A stretch of DNA of 64,000 bases, taken from Leucocoprinus leucothites. Its lineage: Eukaryota > Basidiomycota > Agaricomycetes > Agaricales > Agaricaceae. Positions 12,118 to 23,509 of this stretch are shown here, piece by piece (the stretch's first letter is position 1; the number at the start of each line of letters is the position of its first letter). A program made the position numbers and the translations under genes. The DNA is taken from the NCBI GenBank assembly GCA_013368445.1, contig JAACJO010000001.1, positions 1,116,001-1,180,000 of the forward strand. Direction: 5' to 3'. The notes beneath the pieces are model-generated. The model searched no databases. It had not been told where the DNA came from and worked only from the letters and a program-made list of their open reading frames with translations.

Positions 12118-14317
12118 ATGGCTAGTTCTCAGGCTGATGTCGTATGTCTTTGTCCTCCTTGGTAGCCTCTTACTCAGCGTGCTCCAGTTTGGTCTCAAGG
12201 ATCCGTCTCTCATCAAGTTCCAAGGGTATATTGACGGGAAGTGGGTTGATGCGAAGAACGAAGAGAAAATAACCGTTATCAGTCTGTCCAGTCCTGCAAG
12301 CCATCTGATCAGCGCAAGAGCTTACCATGCGCGTCTTTCACAGACCCAGCAACAAATGAAGAGTTGGGAACAGTTCCGGACATGGGTTTAGCCGAAACGC
12401 AGGAAGCTATTCAGGCTGCTGCTGCTGCGTTCCCGTCTTGGAGCAAGACAACTGCAAAGGTGTGCATGGCTTCAAGGCCCGCTTCTTTCTATGACATTTC
12501 CGTGCTCAATGGGTCCTGCTGTAGCACAGACACGATATTCTCGTCAGATTCTTCCAGTTGATGCAGCAGCATCATGAAGATCTTGGTCGTCTTATTGTGA
12601 GTTTGTTTATTTGAACCGACTGACGTCATTGTTGATGTATGCAATATCAGACACTCGAGAATGGCAAACCTATAGCTGAAGCGAAGGTATAGTGCGACCA
12701 TCCTTCACGAGTCTCTCTGAGATACAGAATACTGTCATTGTAGGCTGAGAATGCTTACAGTGCTTCTTTCATGGAGGTGGGTCATTTGGGAATCAGTTTG
12801 TCGATTTGCACTGCTGATCAGTTTCAAAATAGTGGTTCGGTGGGTCTAAGAGCTACCTATTGGAAATACAAGTCTCACGTCAATGCAGCTGAGGAGGCCG
12901 TACGCACATACGGAGGTAAATGCCTTCAGGCATCTTCGGTTATTGCCTTACTCATGTTCCTTTTCAGAGGTCATTCCCTGCCCCATTCCCGGCTCAAGAA
13001 ACGTGGTCATTAAACAGCCTGTGGGCGTTGTGTGAGTATTTCAATATTTCCCACATGGTTCATGGATTACTCATGCCTGGAGGTTTAGGTCGATTCTTAC
13101 TCCATGGAACTTCCCTTCTGCGATGATTACGCGAAAGCTTGGTGCAGCTCTTGCGGCAGGCTGCACGGCAGTTATTAAGCCTCCACCAGAAACACCCTTC
13201 TCTTCTTTGGCTTTGGCTGAGGTAATTCCCACCCAATTACATCTGTCCTATTATTGATTCTGGCTTTCATAGCTTGGTCGAAGAGCCGGAATTCCTGATG
13301 GTGTTGTCAACGTCGTGCCAACATTTAAACATGTCTCCGAAGTCGGCAAAGAGATGTGCCAGAACAAGACCGTGAAGAAAGTCAGTTTCACCGGGTCGAC
13401 GAATGTTGCGAAGCTGCTTTACGGGCTCTCTTCAACAACGCTCAAGAAGTGAGGAAATAGATCCTTTGGTATGCTCTGCTGGAAATTTATGTCATATTCA
13501 GGGTCTCTTTAGAGGCTGGCGGAAATGCGCCCTTTATCGTCTTTGATGATGCGAATATCGATGAAGCTGTCGACGGTGTGCTTTTCCGATTACAGATCTA
13601 TCGCGATTTTTAGAAGCTGACATAGCTCGCTAGCCGCTGTAATCTGCAAATTCCGCGGGAGTGGTCAAACCTGCATCTGCGCAAACAGGATCTTTGTGCA
13701 ATCTTCTATCTATGCTGACTTTGCCTCGCGCCTTGCGGATCGCGTCTCCAAATTCAAGATTGGTAACGGGCTTGAAGAAGGAGTGTAAGTATCGTTTCAC
13801 CCGTTCTTCAACTCCTTGATTCTAACTCCGGGACTGCAACAGTACCCATGGCCCACTTATACACGCGCGCGCTGTTGAAAAAGTCATTCGGCACGTCGAA
13901 GACGCCGTGAGCAAAGGCGCTCAAGTTCTCGTCGGCGGGAAAGGCATCCCCAATACATCCTTCTTCTACCCGACTGTCCTCTCCGACGTCTCCAGCGAGG
14001 CCGTTCTCAACAGCGAAGAAACTTTTGGTCCCCTTGCGGCCCTTACCAAGTTTGAAACCGAAGAAGAGGTAATCAAATTGGCGAATAACACCGATGTTGG
14101 GCTTGCTGGGTATTTCTTCTCCAGGGACGTTGGTCGTGTTTGGAGGGTTGCAGAGAGACTTGAAGTTGGTATGGTCGGTAGCAACACGGGTGTTATCTCG
14201 CAGGCTGTTATCCCGTTCGGTGGTGTGAAAGAGAGTGGACTTGGCAGGGAAGGTTCACATGGTATTCAAGAGTACCTGAACACCAAATTGATTGTGTTTG
14301 GTGGGCTCGGTGCGTAA
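12118..14317 (+). CDS. UGA2: Succinate-semialdehyde dehydrogenase
   Basis: NAD(P)-dependent aldehyde dehydrogenase of the GABA shunt, oxidising succinate semialdehyde to succinate. Fourteen exons: 12118-12141, 12188-12281, 12344-12459, 12525-12596, 12651-12686, 12744-12776, 12833-12839, 12889-12915, 12968-13031, 13089-13221, 13273-13448, 13502-13575, 13634-13784 and 13843-14317, giving 493 aa. Motifs: [48 protein letters not shown], the catalytic Glu265 in [12 protein letters not shown], nucleophile Cys299 in [16 protein letters not shown], and [10 protein letters not shown]. The usual ELGG around the glutamate reads EAGG here. Exon 7 is only 7 nt, yet it is needed to restore [13 protein letters not shown]. 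No clear targeting peptide; location uncertain. Confidence 0.94.
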
Positions 14318-14717
14318 TAAGTGGACCAGCTGATCTGTCTTTCTCTTGCCAGATACCGTAGTTCCATCTTCACAAAGTGGATTTATAAGACATTTGTAGT
14401 TGTGCTTGTACGTGCATAAAGAACCTTGAGATATGTCGTCAATAAATGTACATGTAGCTTGTAACGCTAAGTGAAATCGAGATGTTATCCCTCTTACAAT
14501 TACGTGATTCGCTTTAACTCTGCCCAATTTCATTGACTGGAACCAGGCAGCTCATTGACTATTTATTGCCTTTAGAATTTTGTATCAAAAGTTTGTTTAC
14601 GACGAGTAGGGCACCTATATGTTGTACACATTCTGTTCGCTACAGAAGTCCAGATTTGGATGTCCCAACATACTCTTTCACTGCATACATACGCTATAAT
14701 TTCGAGTGTTCAATGAG
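14318..14717. other. Intergenic, convergent 3' ends
   Basis: Region between the stops of the dehydrogenase and the M28 peptidase gene. No credible coding frame or repeat was recognised. Confidence 0.55.
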
Positions 14718-17700
14718 CTAAGCTCTTAATTTCGCAGCCAGCTTCTCCAACAAATCAGCCAGCCTCTGCGCCTCATGTTCGGCTGCAGCTTTGTCCTGGT
14801 CAAAAACGATGGCCTCAGTCAACCCAGGCAAGGTAGTCGCACCGTAACCTAGCCACTTTCCAGGCGCAACACCCAGATGCTTGAACCACTCGCGGTCTTT
14901 AATACCTCCCTCGGAGATGAGCCCATGCTCGAAGGATCGGAGTTTATTGTTGACGACTCGAACGCGATGAACAGCACGAATGAGTGCTTTCCGCCATCTC
15001 CTGTGACGCCTGTCGGGATGGTCATGTTTATGATCATGGCCGTGGTGGTGATAACGGACATCCTCAAGAGAACCCCAATCTTGGTAGTTATCGTCGAAGT
15101 CTTCCGAGTAGATTTTCGAAATCGCTTGGTAGAAACGGTGACTGTGATCAAACTCTGGCTGGATGCCATCCCGTTCCTCGCCTTGTGGGGTACAATCAGG
15201 CGGCTCGGACGACAGCTCCGGGAAAGCTGGTAGCACACAGCCACCAGGTAAGATAGACATATGGGTGGGTTGTATGAAAGGAGAGCTCTCGGGAGTGTAA
15301 TCACCCCAGGTCCAAGCTCTGATACGTTGGAAGAGTGTCCTGAGGGTCGAGAATCTGCCTGGGTGATGAGGGTGATGAGGGTGATGCGGCCCATGCCTAT
15401 GATGACGCCTGTGGTGCCTCCACCAGCGGAAAATAATTCTCCTAAGCTGGCGTTCTGCCCTCCGCTTCTCCCTGTCGAGCCTCCAGCTAGCTCGCTTGAC
15501 CTTTCGGATTGCCTTACGGACATCACTCAAGTCAAGTTCTAGCGCTTGTGTCTCCGGCAGGCTCTCAACCCTACAGCGACGCGATCAATGGGGTTTTATT
15601 TCAGCGTGGATGAAAGTTTACGTACGAGTCAAGGTACCCTTCCAACTGAATTGCGTAGTGTGTGGTGTTGAACGGGAGTATTGGCGCATTGGCCATGCGC
15701 ATAATTTGAAGTCCGAGGTGTTGAGCGATAGCAATCTCCAAAATATCATTACTAGGAGAAAGACCAGTAAGTCAAGCGACATACATGTCTTGAGAAGCCG
15801 GGATCGCCATATTTTTCTTGCCATGGCTCTGAGTCGTAGACGGAGTGGTAGTGATACACAGGATCATGTAAAGTTGAGCTGAAGCCTTCATTGGCGCTCG
15901 GAACCTATTTTGGTTAGACAAAGAAGCCCTAGACAAGAGGCTACTAACCACTTACCCCGTTTCTCTGCAAAAACACAGTGTAGTCACTACCAGAGCCAAG
16001 AGGGCTCACCCCCAAGTCATCTGCTGCTGCGATGGCGACCTCGAGTTCTGTTTGGGCGACCCTGATAGCATCGGCAACCAGGGATGAGGCAGATTCAAGC
16101 AATATCCCATCGTCGTTTCTTGCATCCCATAACGTTCTATTGGCTTCGGTAGGGTGAGAGATATCCTGTGCAGTTTCCCGAATGAAGTGTGCGAGGAGAG
16201 GAGATCCAGACGTTCCAAATCGGGAGCCAGAAACGGAGGAATCTGGGAAACCGACTCAGCACATGTATTACATTTGGCTTCAGGCTACTGACCAAGGTTG
16301 AAGTAAGCGACAACATGCTTATCGATCCAATCCGCAAAGTCTTCACCCCATTCAGTGCTTCCGATGAGACCGTACTGGCAACGAACACAAGTGTCAGTTA
16401 CGATTCTTGATAAATTTCGCCACTTACTTCTTCGGCGTCCCAGCTGGCGATAACAATAGTTCGAAGGGGCTTCCAGCCCTTCTTCATCAGATAACCAAGG
16501 CCACGGATAACCTCATGTGTGGACACAGTTCCGCTACTGGGGTCTACAGCCCCTAAAACCCAAGCTTATGGTGGCATGAGAGACTTTCATGATAGATGGA
16601 ACGGCTCGACAGATAACTCACCATCTCTGTGATTCCCAGCAACGACAACCTCATTCTTGATGTATCCAGGAATGACACCAATGACGTTCCAAATTGGAAT
16701 CACCCTTGTATCAACGTTGTTTGAGAGCCTAACTCGCTTCCCTTGGAGAGGGCCAGTCTGCAGAACCTGCAATAATTGTTTGGCATTATCCCAGGAAATG
16801 GGTAAGCTGGGAATAGAAGGAATGTTTGTTCCTTGGGTTCGTGTGGCGTTCTCGTAAGAAGGATACCCAGGGGTTGTGGGATCACCGGGATAAATACTCA
16901 AGAACTGTACACTGCCGCGCTGAACTGATGTCGGATTACGAGCAGGGCCATCTGGGTACCTAGAATTCGTCGGCGTTGGTTCACCTGAATGACATGGGAT
17001 ATGATAATTATAGACGCTTACGGAACGTAACCGTTTTCCACGACGACAGTTCCATCATCGCGAGGGTCTGAATAAATCAACACCCCAACAGCACCATTCT
17101 CTTGGCCACCTTTAACCTAGAACAAGATTTAAGACATGATGCCGTAGGGAGACTTGGGTAATATACTACCTTCAGACCACGGAAGATGCCACCATATCGG
17201 CAGAGAACAATGGACCCTTTCAGTGGCGCTCCTTATAAAAGACATATTATGTCGTGCACAATTGTGATACACAGAAAAAGAGATACCATCCACAACAAGT
17301 TTGTCATAGTCCTGTTCGAAGAGCTCATAAGCTGGGTGATCTGGAAATAGCCTTGTTTTTCCAAGTCACGTACTTCTTTAGAGCAGTAATTACCATCAAC
17401 CAAGTAGCCAGTGACATCTCCGCTGATGCTCAGCCCATGGAAAGTAGGGACTGCATCTGCATATTTGGCGGCATCTTGATCTTTGTTGTCTCCTTCTGGA
17501 GCGTGTTCCTTCAAGTCAGCATCCCATAATACGCTACCGTCATCTTCCACGATCTGCACGGCGCGCTCCAACGGTGTGTTCATAACAGGATAATATGTGT
17601 CGATCCAAGCAGAAGGAGCATTGCGCTCAATAATGCCTCGCGTCGCATCCTGCGACTCTGAAGTGCCAGCATCAAAAACCGGCTTCCTTTCCGGAGGAGT

Positions 17701-18121
17701 GATACCAAATGACTCTTGAAGGATTGAAAGGAACAATTCTGCGGTCTTAAAATCCCCATCGGTGCCAGCCATGTGTGGTTGGCCCGCATACTGACGCGAG
17801 ACCTTGATAGCATTCTCGGTATCTGGGACGGACCTAAACCGAGATCTAAGCTCAGCACCGAATACCCAAGACATGAAGCACCCACAAGAAAGCCTTTTCC
17901 GCTGCATGTCCAAACTTATGGTGGCCGTGTCTTTTCCAAATCCCATTGTTGTGTTCAGTGTTCCAATGTAAATGTAAGGCAGCAAGGAAAGAGCCAAGGG
18001 TGAGAATAACCAAGAGTCTGATCAAGCGACGGAAGTAGGGCCGACGAGGCCGAATTGTAGAGACTTGTGCTTCATTCTCGAACGGAGCTTCCTCGCTTTT
18101 CTCTGGCTTCATATGAGCCAT
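14718..18121 (-). CDS. Glutamate carboxypeptidase II-like M28 metallopeptidase, type II membrane protein
   Basis: Zinc peptidase related to GCPII/NAALADase and fungal vacuolar paralogues, removing C-terminal residues from peptides. Twelve exons: 17886-18121, 17370-17833, 17287-17331, 17170-17231, 17022-17116, 16622-16959, 16428-16564, 16293-16374, 15956-16242, 15785-15904, 15626-15735 and 14718-15570; 942 aa. A short cytosolic N-terminus precedes a membrane segment ([18 protein letters not shown]). PA-domain and peptidase blocks follow. Metal ligands appear in [37 protein letters not shown] and [15 protein letters not shown]. The C-terminal dimerisation domain carries two unusual His/Arg-rich insertions, near residues 710-730 and 832-852. 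The acceptor after 16565 was chosen because it restores the metal-binding HRDAWVLG. Confidence 0.93.
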
Positions 18122-19319
18122 GTAATGGGCTGGTGCTGGAAACTGGGAGACAGTGTATGTCGTGGAAAGAACCGTTCGATATCTCTGTGATATTGCTCCC
18201 TACGCAGCACACGAAATCCCATTGACTGTGGGATCCAAATGGCACCAAAAGGTCACTCATCTCTGCAGCCAACTCCCACGGCCCCATTCGCTGAACTGAA
18301 CTACACCTTCTTGTTGCCATACAGTAGTTCGCTTTACCGTGAAGTATAAGTGGCTCTATCAATTAAAGCAGAACTTGAGCGTGAGATCGTGGGATCTGAC
18401 AGGTAGCGTTTTGTTGACGAGATCGCTGGTCACCAGTCCAACACTGCCGAACATACTTAAGCAGAGGCCGTACCCAGTGGCCTGCCCCTAGTCTCTAGAA
18501 TGCAAGCTGCAGAATGGTAAATACAAAGCTATATATTTGCGCGTCTTCGCCAGTGTCCTTTATCGGCTGTCTGAATTTCATCACAGGCACAGCACAGCAT
18601 CCGTTATATCACGGTCACCTGAAATCCAAAAATCATGATCGATCCTTACCGAAATCTCGAATCCTTCAATTTCTCTCCTTTCCATGTGTACTGCGGCGTC
18701 CACAACTACAACCCGATTATTGAGCCGACATCTTCCCTGGATGCATATCACCTCTGTTCCATTGCAGCAATGAGTATCCGTGGTCTTCGGTACCGCATTT
18801 CTCGCCTTGGTTTTCCACTACGGCTCGCTGTTCTTTCCAGGAAGAACACATCTTTCTCTCAGAATGTACAAGCCATAGGGCGAACATGCACACAAACCGG
18901 GACAAGGTATAGGCGTATAAATCTGGTCATGGTCCATCCGAGACGAGGGTGCTGGTTTCCTTCTATTCTAGTGGGTTCGTTTTTTTTTTGGCCGTCGTCC
19001 TCACAGACGACTTTGGATGTCTTCGTGCACTTGGTCTTCCCTGCCAGTCTTTTTTTGGGCTTGTTTCAGGCGCGCAACACATGACAGGATGGTCATTGAA
19101 AGATCTGATTTGATAGACATCTTGACATCGCCATCGCATCCATCCGAATCAATGAAAGTACGAGCGCCCCGGGCAACTGGACAAATTACGGGGAAAAGGG
19201 TTGGCAACGTTCATTGTTGTTCTGGGCAAGCTAAAAGGCACCAGGCAACTCCCCTGGACCACCCACGTTCTTCTCCCTAAGTCAAAGCGTCGGGCATTTC
19301 CTGAGAGGCAGAAGAAACG
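18122..19319. other. Long divergent intergenic region
   Basis: About 1.2 kb between the M28 peptidase start and the cysteine-rich protein start. A 149-codon open frame at 18635-19084 has no recognisable domain or convincing composition and is not called. A short T-run lies near 18980. Promoters of both flanking genes are expected here. Confidence 0.5.
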
Positions 19320-21024
19320 ATGCGATTCTTCTCAGCTGTAGTCTCCATCGCTCTGCTTTCTCTCCCCTCTTCTTTAGCAAGGGATGATATTCCAGGAGGT
19401 GTTCTCTTGGCAAACACTGATAGAACGACGGTGCCTCCGACTCTTCTAGAGCCGTTTGTCAAAAGCAATCCGTTGAGGGGCACTTCTGGGGATGTGCTAC
19501 AACGACGCGAGCCTACGATAATCGAGGGCCTCCTTGAGATCCGCCAGTCTTGCCCGAGCGGTTATGGTCTTTGCAACAGTGGAAGGTGTTGCCCCCTCGG
19601 TGGAAGGTGTTGTACAAGTGAGCATTTGTACAGTTTTAAAATTTTCGATATACTGAACTTTTGTTAGGGGGATGCTGCGATTCTGGTTATTGGTGCTATT
19701 CGACAGGTGCGAATTTCGTTGGCTGATTGGAATCCCAACGGAGCTGAACAGGTGCGCTTTAGGCTGCTGCAGCCTCAGCGAAAATGGGTGTGATAACATC
19801 TCCTGCTGTCCTACTGGTTCCAACTGCTGCAAAGGTGAGCGTTCTACCAATTGTCATCCGATGAAATTGGCTTGATGGAACTCTTCTCAAGGTGGAACCT
19901 GCTGCAAGGCGGGCTATTATTGTGTACAAGGGGGTTGCTGCCCCAACGGTAAGGTCTGCAGCGGGGATAGTGGAGAGTGTCTTGATGCTGGCTACAATCC
20001 TTGTCCTAATGACGATTTCTGCTGTCGTGAGTAACTGAGTGCAGGATCGGGGACCATTTCTTCACTGATAAACCATTCAACCATCGATCTATAGCGGCTG
20101 GAGCCACCTGCTACCGAGACAGCTCGAATTTGCGCCGTTGTCGCAGCTCAAGCAGTGGTGGCGGGGGTGGTGGTGGAGGTGGTGGAGGTGGCGGCACAAC
20201 CACCACGCCCAGATCTACGTCAAGCCCTACCAGCTCTCCAAATACTGATATTACTGACTTCCCTGACATTACCACCACACCTTCTGGTAGGCACTGTCTA
20301 GTTGATTCGAAAAAAATAGTCGCTTATCGAAGGGTCAGCCATTTCGACATCTTCATCAAGGTCTTCTACGCGCACTCAGTCTCCTCGTCCGACTGCTCCT
20401 TCGGGTGAAACTACTGTGGTATATGGAGTCGAAAACAACAGAATCACCTGGAGTGGCACGGGTTGGACAACCACTACCTCCAGCTGCTCTACGAGTGCAA
20501 GGCGAACTAACACTGCAATGCAATCGTTCACTCTCTTCGTTGACGCCGGTATGACCTCTTGTAAATGCTATTTTGAACCGCGTAATACTGATAACCGAGC
20601 TCCGTAGCGGCACAGATTTATCTCAACGTTGATTGCATGAATGTTATTTACGACGTCTACGTGAATGGTGTAGTGAAAACACTCACCACGGACTCATTCG
20701 GCGTATTGGAATCTTGTACCTACAAGCAGTTGGATCTAGGAAGCGCCGTCACCAACATCAATGTCACTGTTGTCGTCATTGGCATACCTAGGAGCGGCAG
20801 GAGGCAGCTGGACGACAGTTGGTCATTCCAACTGAATGAGGTCCTGTGAGTACACTGTCTTTAAGCATTTCGCTGAATTCCCATCTTCCTGACCACTGTA
20901 TTCCAGCGCCATGACAAGCGCCACTTCGCCCAACTCTTCAACTGCTAGTGCCCCTGGTATGAAGGCCTCATGGTTCCAAGGCTTGGCTGCTATGTTGTTG
21001 ACTGGCTTCGGGCTCGCTCTGTGA
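19320..21024 (+). CDS. Secreted cysteine-rich protein with poly-Gly linker and probable GPI anchor
   Basis: Unknown function. Eight exons: 19320-19617, 19668-19706, 19763-19834, 19892-20026, 20095-20286, 20339-20548, 20608-20845 and 20907-21024; 433 aa. Order: signal peptide (FFSAVVSIALLSLPSSLA), spacer, then a cysteine-rich region of about 110 residues with repeated CC pairs (SCPSGYGLC, GRCCPLGGRCC, SCCPTGSNCCKGGTCC, YYCVQGGCCP, FCCPAGATC). A run of 13 glycines and a Ser/Thr/Pro-rich stretch follow, then a beta-rich domain with ENNRITWSGTGW, and finally a hydrophobic tail (GLAAMLLTGFGLAL) after Ser/Ala-rich sites, as in GPI-anchored proteins. The CC spacing recalls granulin-like modules, but homology is not claimed. 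Introns 1-6 are all phase 1. A likely paralogue lies downstream. Confidence 0.85.
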
Positions 21025-21453
21025 TGACCGCTTGCTCGGACTCTTCAGACCTTTATGATAGTCTTTACGAACGATCTTGATTAGTTAACTGCGTCTTTGA
21101 CCCCTCTCCGTTGCTCGGCTGCCAACTAATACTCTGTGTTGCTCAATGAAACTTGTTTTTTTTAGTATTCAAAATACTGAAATAAGACGTTTGTCCTACT
21201 CGACCATCAGAAATCCCGTATCCAATGGTCGTCGGCATCAACCAATGGCTACTGCGCTCGGCTATCGAAGGCGGTGACCACGGTTTCATCACCGAGATCT
21301 CCTCCACTATCTGTATTATCGCATGATTTTCCTGTAGCCTGTTCTGGTAGAAACCAGACGTGTCCGTTCGAGATGCACGTCGTGTAACGTGGTCTTTCCC
21401 ATATTCCTCCTTCATGTTAAATTGTTACTATACTTCGGGAGAGTAGAGTATCA
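21025..21453. other. Intergenic between the two cysteine-rich genes
   Basis: About 430 bp with no supported gene. A 90-codon minus-strand frame at 21143-21415 has no recognisable feature. Contains the promoter of the second cysteine-rich gene. Confidence 0.5.
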
Positions 21454-21979
21454 ATGCGTACCCTACCATTCGCCGTGGCAATGCTTCTTATTTCCTCCCT
21501 CGCCCCGAGCGTCTTCGTTTCTAAAGCCCAATCAATCGAAAACAATCGTTGGCAGTATGATATATCTGAAATCCAGCCAGGAGATAGCATGTCGTCGCCG
21601 ATACAACCACCGCTCAAAGCAGAAACGAAGAGCTTGACGTTCTGCAAACGAGATATCTACACGCGCCGTGCGGATAAAGCCTCCAAAGAAGGTTACGACC
21701 ATGACTGCCAGTGGAGCTGTGGCCCATCGTGTTGGCAAGACGAAAAGACGAACGCTTGCCTGTGCTGTCCACCGGGAAGCAACAACTGTCAAGGTGCGAA
21801 ATCTTCCAAATGACGAAGTTCTGCGATGACCTGCCGTGACATTAGATGGTCATTGTTGTCCAGCGGGAGCCTACTGTATCAGGGATGCTGACTGGCAAGT
21901 AGTCGGCTGTTGTGACTTTGCCATCCCCAGCTACGCCCTACTAACAAGAATCAAGAAAGAAGAGGATGAAAATTCCTAG
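21454..21979 (+). CDS. Small secreted cysteine-rich protein
   Basis: Unknown function. Exons 21454-21793 and 21846-21979 encode 157 aa. An N-terminal signal peptide (LPFAVAMLLISSLAPSVFVS) leads into a spacer and a dibasic-containing stretch (CKRDIYTRRADK), which could be a processing site. A compact cysteine-rich region follows: CQWSCGPSCWQDEK, CLCCPPGSNNCQ, GHCCPAGAYC and GCCDF. The intron is phase 1 and splits the CCPPGSNNCQ / DGHCCPAG junction, at the same place where the upstream neighbour is split (CCPTGSNCCK / GGTCCKAG). The two genes are therefore probably a diverged tandem pair. No GPI signal; the protein ends in charged residues. Effector-like in size and composition, but that role is unproven. 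Confidence 0.8.
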
Positions 21980-22188
21980 TGGTATTTTGGAATTAGCAGA
22001 TAAATATAACAATTGGTCTCATCTGTACTATCAGCTCTGCTTTAGTGTTACAGGCATGGTGTACTGTACAACAAAGCGGGTATATTACAGCGAGGTGTAT
22101 AATGAATGCGATCGACATAATCATATTTTTCCAAGATAATCAAGCTCTGAATAAATAAGGGAGGGGGGACAGATTTGACCTATGTTCA

Positions 22189-23427
22189 TCATGCCTGGTG
22201 TTTCTTTCCTTTCCCTTTCCTGGGAGTGCGTCGAGGAGCAACCGGAGGGATAGCAGTAGCAGTGGTCGATGCCGCGGGCTTGTCAATAGGCTCTGGTTTG
22301 ACTTGGGCCTGCCTTACAGGCGCAGGTGTAGAGTTACTGGTCGTGGAGTCTGACTGTGTATCCAATATTGCACTAGATTCCCTTTTCGTACTAGTGTTCG
22401 GTACTGGCTGTTTCTTCGAGGGGCGATGCAAGAAGTTAAGGAGGATAGAACCGATACCGCCAGTGATAATCAGGAGGATCCAGCGAGGAACGAGGATGGC
22501 AATGTTGTATATCCTTGTAAGGTATGTGGCAAAGACATCCATAATCCACTCACTGAGACAGCGTTAGGCGGGGAGAAGTGTTATTATGAAGGAGAGAGCA
22601 TACCGGTCGCCTCCTGGAGCGTAGGGTGATTCCCATACAGGTGTCCGCTTCCAGCCTTCTGTTAGAAGGAACTCGCGCAACGCATCGTCCCGCAGGCGCA
22701 GCTGATGGGGCCTATAGAAACGTAGGCTTCTTCCTCGGTCTGTCATAATAACAAGGTAGGGTGCTCTGGAACATATGGAAATTAGTATGAGCCTCGAAGT
22801 AACAAAGGGTATGCGTACTGCCAGACATTCCATTTTGTCGTGAGATAGGTGACGTCGAGATAGTCTATGCGACCCCAGCGGACATTTGGTAGATCGTTCT
22901 TATGGAGAGTCTCATTGAACGCTAAATCGAACACCTGGTCCAGATACTTTGAAATACCATCCTGCTTTGCAGCAGTGACAGAGCTAGCCACACGATAAGA
23001 AACAATATAGGTATTTTACACTAAGAAGAACTTACATGACTGCAACCCAAACACGGTCCCTTTCCTCTTCTTCTGTGAGGGGTTCGCGAACAATAAGCTC
23101 CTGGAAATTATCGTCTGTAATAAGCGATATCCGTTCGTCCCAGAAATTTGCCTTGGTTAAAGCGACACGTTCTGTGATATTCACCCCAAAGCGCTCAAAT
23201 AGGGAGGCCACAGGTGATAAAGTAAGTAGGGTATTGATACTGAAGAGTTCTGACAGGGTTGGTGACTGTGTTGGCGCAGACGAGGCAGCCGGGTGTTCAG
23301 CTCCAGGGGTATAAGCAGGAGCTGGGGCATCCTGGGTGTTGTGCTCTGGCTGTCCGGGTTTCCAACCTTCAGAAAAGTACTGGGCAGAGACGAGGGGAGC
23401 GAGAGTGAGGAATGGGAGAAGGCGCAT
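22189..23427 (-). CDS. Predicted ER membrane protein with cysteine-free thioredoxin-like domain
   Basis: Function unknown. Exons 23036-23427, 22819-22983, 22604-22765 and 22189-22552 encode 360 aa. A signal peptide (RLLPFLTLAPLVSA) precedes a Pro/Ala/Ser-rich spacer. A luminal domain follows with NFQELIVREPLTEEEE, RWGRIDYLDVTYLTTKWNV, APYLVIMTDRGRSLRFYR and REFLLTEGWKRTP, whose pattern resembles a thioredoxin fold. A membrane segment (VPRWILLIITGGIGSILLNF) and a Lys/Arg/Pro-rich cytosolic tail ending GKGKKHQA complete it. No cysteine occurs in the assembled protein, so a redox role is excluded. The start is 82 bp from the divergent KEX1 start, and both products belong to the secretory route. 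Fold assignment is inference from pattern. Confidence 0.75.
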
Positions 23428-23509
23428 GATGGTATGTGTCAAGAACAGAAAGGAAGTGTGATCGTATTTATCTATCTTTTACTCTGCCACCTGGCTCACT
23501 GCCAGTCTA

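Noticed and set aside
18635..19084. 149-codon plus-strand open frame in the M28 peptidase/cysteine-rich protein gap
   Set aside because: No domain, no signal peptide, mixed hydrophobic and basic composition typical of chance frames; lies in a shared promoter region.
22175..22567. 130-codon plus-strand frame
   Set aside because: Antisense shadow of the C-terminal exon of the ER membrane protein gene.
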